Assembly: GCA_025056735.1 (NCBI GenBank)
Contig: JANWVR010000100.1
Coordinates: 1-52,841, forward strand
DNA from: Saprospiraceae bacterium
GTDB taxonomy: Bacteria; Bacteroidota; Bacteroidia; Chitinophagales; Saprospiraceae
Length of the DNA: 52,841 nt
Reading direction: 5' to 3'
Below, piece after piece: positions 49,455 through 52,841 of this stretch (the stretch's first letter is position 1; every line of letters begins with the position of its first letter). A program made the position numbers and the translations under genes. The notes beneath the pieces were generated by a model. It was not told where the DNA came from. It did not search any database and saw only the letters and a list, made by a program, of their open reading frames with translations.

Positions 49455-51257
49455 TCAGTCCATACGCACCAGCTGAAATTCTACCCTTCGGTTGAGGGCT
49501 CGGCCCTTAGGCGTTTTGTTGCTGGCAATAGGTTTGGTTTGGCCGAAGCCAACGGCGTGGAGGCGTTCGGGTTCGATGCCCAGTTCAATGAGCTTTTCCC
49601 GGCATCGGGCGGCTCGTTTTTCCGACAGTTCCTGGTTCCGTTGTTTTTTGCCTCGATTGTCGGTGTGTCCGGCTATGGTCACGCGGTAATTGGGGTAGTT
49701 TTGAAGGATTTCGGCCACGCGCTTCACGACGGGCAGCGAGGCTTCGGTGAGTTTGTCGGAGCCGGTTTCAAACTGGATTTGTTTGCCGGCTTCTTGCAGT
49801 TGCCGGACGACCTGCTTTTTCAATTCCGGGCATCCTCGGAGGGTTTCAATGCCGGCGACGTAAGGGCAGCGGTCGTCGGGGTCGGGTAGGCCATCGCCGT
49901 CGGTGTCGGGGCAGCCCTGGTACTGGGCGCTACCGCTTTGTGTCGGGCATCGGTCGGCGTAGTCGGGGATGTTGTCGCCGTCGGTGTCGGGGCAGCCGTG
50001 GAAGGCGAAGAGACCCGGTTGGTCGGGGCAATGGTCGTCGTAGTCGGGCAGGCCGTCGCCGTCGCGGTCGGGGCAGCCTAAGTGGCGCCAGTCGCCGGGT
50101 TGGTCGGGGCACAGGTCGAGCAGGTCGGCGATGCCATCGCTGTCGGTGTCGGGGCATCCAAAAGTAAATTCAGGCCCCCACTGATAGGGGCAGGCATCGC
50201 GTGGGTCGGGTATGCTGTCGGCATCGGCGTCGGGGCAGCCGTCTAAGTGGTGCAGACCGGGCAGGTCGGGGCACAGGTCTTCGATGTCGGGTATGTCGTC
50301 GCCGTCGCGGTCGGGGCAACCACAGGCGCTGGCCGGGCCAGTTAAGTAGGGGCACAGGTCGAGGCTATCCTGCACGCCGTCGCCATCGGCGTCGGGGCAG
50401 CCGCGCGCCGAGGGTACGCCCGGTACGAAAGGACATTCGTCGTGGTCGTCCACAATACCGTCGGCATCAGCATCGGGGCAGCCGCGGTATTTGCGTGGGC
50501 CGGGCGAGAGTGGGCATTTGTCGCGGCGATTGGGTATCCAGTCGCGGTCGGAGTCTATGTAGCGGATGCGGTGAGAGAGGGTAACGCCGCCGAAGGCAAA
50601 CCAATCGTTGGTGTCTGAGATACCGGCGACGCTGACGCCGTCTAAATAATCGGAAGAAACGGAGCGCATGCCCAGCTCGAAGCCCAGCAGCCAATAGCGG
50701 CCAATGTCCCACTTGAAGCCACCGCCGAAGTGGATAACCGGCGTAGGCGGCGGTGCAGGAGCCTGCTTATCAGCTAAGATGCGCTCAGCCGATACGTTTG
50801 GGTTGGGCTGATAGGTGTCGTTGTAATCCGTTCGAGTGCGGAAATAGTTGTAGCCTGCGCCGGCAAAGACGTAAGGGCCAAAGATTTTGCGAAAACGCCA
50901 GCCATTGCGACGCCTGTAGCCAAACACGTCCCACTCCAGCAACAGAGAGCCTTCGTGAAAGTCGCTGATGAATTTAAACCGGCGCTGCGAACGCCATTCG
51001 GGTTCAGGGAAATGAGACTCATCGCCGGCAATTCTGCCGCCTAAGTAGTTGACACGCAGGGCGAACGAAGGGCTGAGATGGCGGCGTACCAGCAATCCGT
51101 AGCCAATTTCGCGCACCTTGTAGTCGTAATAAACATGCTCGTTCAGGTCGCCTGCATACGCTGTCATACCCCCCATAGCGCCTATTTCCCAGGTGGTCTG
51201 GCCAAACAGGCCCGCAAGACCTGACATGACCCCAAGTAGGGTACCGAAGTATTTCAT
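49455..51257 (-). CDS. DUF6089-like outer-membrane protein with thrombospondin type 3 repeats and OmpA domain
   Basis: A 600-residue protein with a signal peptide (FGTLLGVMSGLAGLFGQ). Residues 20-225 form a DUF6089-like barrel-type domain (EIGAMGGMTAYAGDLNEHVY, ALRVNYLGGRIAGDESHF, FAGAGYNYFRTRTDYND). Then one partial and eight full thrombospondin type 3 repeats of exactly 27 residues follow, each with a D-x-D-x-D-x-x-x-D calcium-binding string and two Cys. The C-terminal 110 residues are an OmpA domain (QIQFETGSDKLTEASLPVVK, VTIAGHTDNRGKKQRNQELS, NRRVEFQLV) that binds peptidoglycan. It probably tethers the outer membrane to the cell wall, with calcium-stiffened repeats as a spacer. Confidence 0.9.
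   Translation of the reverse strand: MKYFGTLLGVMSGLAGLFGQTTWEIGAMGGMTAYAGDLNEHVYYDYKVREIGYGLLVRRHLSPSFALRVNYLGGRIAGDESHFPEPEWRSQRRFKFISDFHEGSLLLEWDVFGYRRRNGWRFRKIFGPYVFAGAGYNYFRTRTDYNDTYQPNPNVSAERILADKQAPAPPPTPVIHFGGGFKWDIGRYWLLGFELGMRSVSSDYLDGVSVAGISDTNDWFAFGGVTLSHRIRYIDSDRDWIPNRRDKCPLSPGPRKYRGCPDADADGIVDDHDECPFVPGVPSARGCPDADGDGVQDSLDLCPYLTGPASACGCPDRDGDDIPDIEDLCPDLPGLHHLDGCPDADADSIPDPRDACPYQWGPEFTFGCPDTDSDGIADLLDLCPDQPGDWRHLGCPDRDGDGLPDYDDHCPDQPGLFAFHGCPDTDGDNIPDYADRCPTQSGSAQYQGCPDTDGDGLPDPDDRCPYVAGIETLRGCPELKKQVVRQLQEAGKQIQFETGSDKLTEASLPVVKRVAEILQNYPNYRVTIAGHTDNRGKKQRNQELSEKRAARCREKLIELGIEPERLHAVGFGQTKPIASNKTPKGRALNRRVEFQLVRMD
49836..50483 (-). repeat. Eight 81-bp tandem repeats encoding thrombospondin type 3 units
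   Basis: Eight consecutive units of 27 codons each begin with G-C-P-D and carry D-x-D-x-D and C-P motifs. The unit length is constant at 81 bp over 648 bp. A ninth, divergent unit of 24 codons precedes them at 50484-50555. The units are similar but not identical in DNA, consistent with an old expansion. Confidence 0.9.
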
Positions 51258-51332
51258 GTTAAACCGAAGGTTAGTAGGTAAACGATTATCCGGCGGAAAA
51301 CAGGCCGGTAGATTCGGGGGATAATACGCGGA

Positions 51333-52370
51333 TTATTGCCTCAAAATTCGCTCCATATCGGCTGCTGAAACAGTAATTATCCCTGCTGCGCGAAGGCGAG
51401 GCAGAGCAATTTTCCATATGGGCGCCTGATGAAACACATCAGCGAATATCGGTAATGCGGCATCCATTTGCCCAACGTTGGCCAGCGTCAGCGCTGTCCA
51501 GAATTGTAGTTCAACCTGCTGGGGCAGCAAGCGGCGCGCTTCGGAGTACTCGCGCATGGCCGAGCGCATATCGCCCTTCTCCATGTAATAATCGCCGCGG
51601 TTCATGTGCTCGTAGGCTAAATGCACAGTGTAGAGCCGTCGCAGCTCGGCAACGGGCGTCGGATGATCGTCCACGCGCAGGTCAATGAGTCGGTCGTCCC
51701 AGGGTGTGTTCGTACGCTGGCCGCGTACAACGAGCAAGGCCGCCGATTGCTGGCCGCGGAAATCGCCCCCAGCTGCCTGGGCCGCCTCCAGAACGCACAG
51801 CAACCGCTCGGCTAAAGACTTGCCCTGGCTGGTTTCCCAGGCTTGCTGCATGGCCGAGCAAACATCGGGCCCCAGCATCATATTGGCCTGAACGGAGTAT
51901 TGCGCGCCTGCAGCATCGCAGGCGTATGCGATGCAACCCTCACCCGTATGTACGGCCACCCGCCCCTGTGCATCGAGCAATGCTACCTGGCGCACCGCTC
52001 GCCCGGGGTCGTTCTTTAGCAAGCTATCTAACGCCTCTCGAGCACTCAAGCCGCTGCGCATAAGCGCTAAACCACGGGGGCCAAAAGACTTGTTAACAAA
52101 TGATTGAGTAGCCACCACGCCGACGCCTGCCTCCGCCCAGGAAACCACTGTGCCCACACTAAACCAGTGACTTTGCACCGCTACCCCCATCTCACCGCTG
52201 GCACTATCACGCGCCACCACAGAGAAGGTATGTGCCAATGGTTCACGTAAAAAAAGTTGACTCAAGGGCGCCTCGGCCACGACCTGACCCGTTGCTGCAG
52301 CTGCATTCCACAAAAGCGCACCAGCGCCATAAAGCAGCCATATCCGCCTGAATAGAGCACATATGAGCAT
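51333..52370 (-). CDS. DUF1028 protein with C-terminal helical repeats
   Basis: A 345-residue exported protein with a signal-like start (CALFRRIWLLYGAGALLW). Residues 45-255 are a DUF1028 domain, an Ntn-hydrolase-like family: HTFSVVARDSASGEMGVAVQ, SHWFSVGTVVSWAEAGVGVV, ATQSFVNKSFGPRGLALMRS and QRVAVHTG-type residues read QGRVAVHTGEGCIAYA. The ends NMMLGPDVCSAMQQAWETS and GGDFRGQQSAALLVVRG are also typical. Residues 258-345 form tetratricopeptide-like helices (AYEHMNRGDYYMEKGDMRSA, MREYSEARRLLPQQVELQFW). No activity is established for DUF1028. The ATG lies 4 bases after a -7 element, suggesting a leaderless mRNA. Confidence 0.87.
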   Translation of the reverse strand: MLICALFRRIWLLYGAGALLWNAAAATGQVVAEAPLSQLFLREPLAHTFSVVARDSASGEMGVAVQSHWFSVGTVVSWAEAGVGVVATQSFVNKSFGPRGLALMRSGLSAREALDSLLKNDPGRAVRQVALLDAQGRVAVHTGEGCIAYACDAAGAQYSVQANMMLGPDVCSAMQQAWETSQGKSLAERLLCVLEAAQAAGGDFRGQQSAALLVVRGQRTNTPWDDRLIDLRVDDHPTPVAELRRLYTVHLAYEHMNRGDYYMEKGDMRSAMREYSEARRLLPQQVELQFWTALTLANVGQMDAALPIFADVFHQAPIWKIALPRLRAAGIITVSAADMERILRQ

Positions 52371-52374
52371 GCCG

Positions 52375-52382
52375 CAAATGTA
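52375..52382 (-). promoter_or_regulatory. -7 element directly before the DUF1028 gene
   Basis: On the minus strand this reads TACATTTG, an exact TAnnTTTG match ending 4 bases before the ATG at 52370. Confidence 0.45.
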
Positions 52383-52525
52383 GCACCTCGCCCGGCTTTG
52401 CAGCCGGTTCTTACAATAAGTTCTCCGGAAATCTGCGGGAAACCGCCGCTTGTTTACTCCTTTAAAAAAAGCCCATCTTATCCTCTTCTTTTAAAGAGCG
52501 CCTCCCGAAAACAAGAAAGAGGACA

Positions 52526-52841
52526 CTAAAGCGCATCTGCCGCCTCCGCCTTCCACGCCTCAATGTTTCGCGTCTTGCTGGACAACTGAACGCCCACCGC
52601 CACCACCGGCTTGCCCAGATTCCAAAACGCCTGATGGTAGCGCTTCTGCCGTATCTGCTCCAGCGCCACCTCCGCGCTCTGATCTAATTTGAACTCCAAG
52701 ATGTACACCCGCCGGCTCGTCTCCACTGCCACATCGGCCCGACCCTCCGACGTGCACGGCTCGCTGCGCACGCGCAAACCCATGTAACTGAACAACAAAT
52801 GAATAGCCGCATGAAAAAACCGCACCGGCGCCTTCGCATCG
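52526..52841 (-). CDS. PD-(D/E)XK nuclease domain protein, C-terminal part
   Basis: The frame is open to the right edge, so only the last 105 residues are present. In-frame codons continue past the GTG at 52825 without a stop, hence the gene extends outside the window. The visible region is the nuclease domain found at the end of AAA-ATPase-like PD-(D/E)XK proteins (PDDEXK_9 type): APVRFFHAAIHLLFSYMGLR, RADVAVETSRRVYILEFKLD with the catalytic D and E-x-K, and ALEQIRQKRYHQAFWNLGKP. These genes often belong to expanded families in Bacteroidota, and their role is not settled. The 155 bp between this gene and the DUF1028 gene hold one -7 element and nothing else I can identify. Confidence 0.83.
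   Translation of the reverse strand, partial: DAKAPVRFFHAAIHLLFSYMGLRVRSEPCTSEGRADVAVETSRRVYILEFKLDQSAEVALEQIRQKRYHQAFWNLGKPVVAVGVQLSSKTRNIEAWKAEAADAL

Noticed and set aside
49836-50483. Regular repeats that might suggest a CRISPR array
   Set aside because: The units are 81 bp, stay in one frame and encode thrombospondin type 3 repeats. There are no short repeats with unique spacers.

Overview
The window looks like chromosomal DNA of a member of the Bacteroidota, probably from the Saprospiria/Chitinophagia side. Supporting signs are secreted proteins with type IX secretion C-terminal sorting domains, a TonB-dependent receptor with an N-terminal carboxypeptidase-regulatory-like domain, Bacteroidota-only outer-membrane families (DUF5723, DUF6089 plus OmpA), a Bacteroidota-style HscA, and repeated matches to the Bacteroidota -7 promoter element TAnnTTTG, with little Shine-Dalgarno signal. 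Base composition is GC-rich and uniform. I see no phage, insertion sequence, CRISPR array, rRNA or tRNA. Genes are dense and lie on both strands.

Layout. 1-1276: two small membrane proteins. 1470-5787: two convergent secreted proteins, an M14 carboxypeptidase and a choice-of-anchor-B protein, both with sorting domains. 6036-8831: DUF937 protein, HD hydrolase, kynurenine 3-monooxygenase. 9060-11254: a coupled pair, a secreted beta-barrel-like protein and a shortened nicotinate phosphoribosyltransferase homologue. 11458-16837: queuosine-precursor transporter, HscA, a helical-repeat protein, a FabG-like reductase. 17180-19675: one ORF joining a sodium:solute symporter to an alpha/beta hydrolase. 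20072-22690: TonB-dependent receptor closed by a strong terminator. 22760-26586: KAS III-like enzyme and acyl-CoA ligase, then PaaB and PaaC without PaaA. 26596-28253: leucine-rich-repeat protein and GbsR-like regulator. 28293-31469: dusB, CCA-adding-type enzyme, OmpA-like protein, apparently one operon. 31504-35160: AGMO-like hydroxylase, holA, psuG. 35215-37131: ECF sigma factor followed by a membrane-anchored protein with a barrel-like C-terminus. 37309-40082: FAD oxidoreductase and a membrane 4Fe-4S protein whose promoter carries three identical palindromes. 40154-44161: three envelope proteins. 44259-46507: a phosphotransferase-like protein, DUF5995 and a P-loop kinase in one operon. 46605-49396: penicillin acylase family enzyme and a small membrane protein. 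49455-52841: thrombospondin-repeat OmpA protein, DUF1028 protein, and the end of a PD-(D/E)XK nuclease.

The most unusual items are the symporter-hydrolase fusion, the nicotinate phosphoribosyltransferase homologue lacking most of its catalytic core and sitting near kmo, the triple palindromic operator around the promoter of the membrane ferredoxin, the sigma factor partner that seems to mix inner-membrane and beta-barrel parts, the KAS III-like enzyme lacking the usual His and Asn, and two window-wide patterns: -7 elements placed right against start codons, and leucine TTA codons used mainly in the context C-TTA-G.

All calls come from reading the sequence. No database search, alignment program or structure prediction was run. 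Family names rest on recognised motifs and overall protein character.
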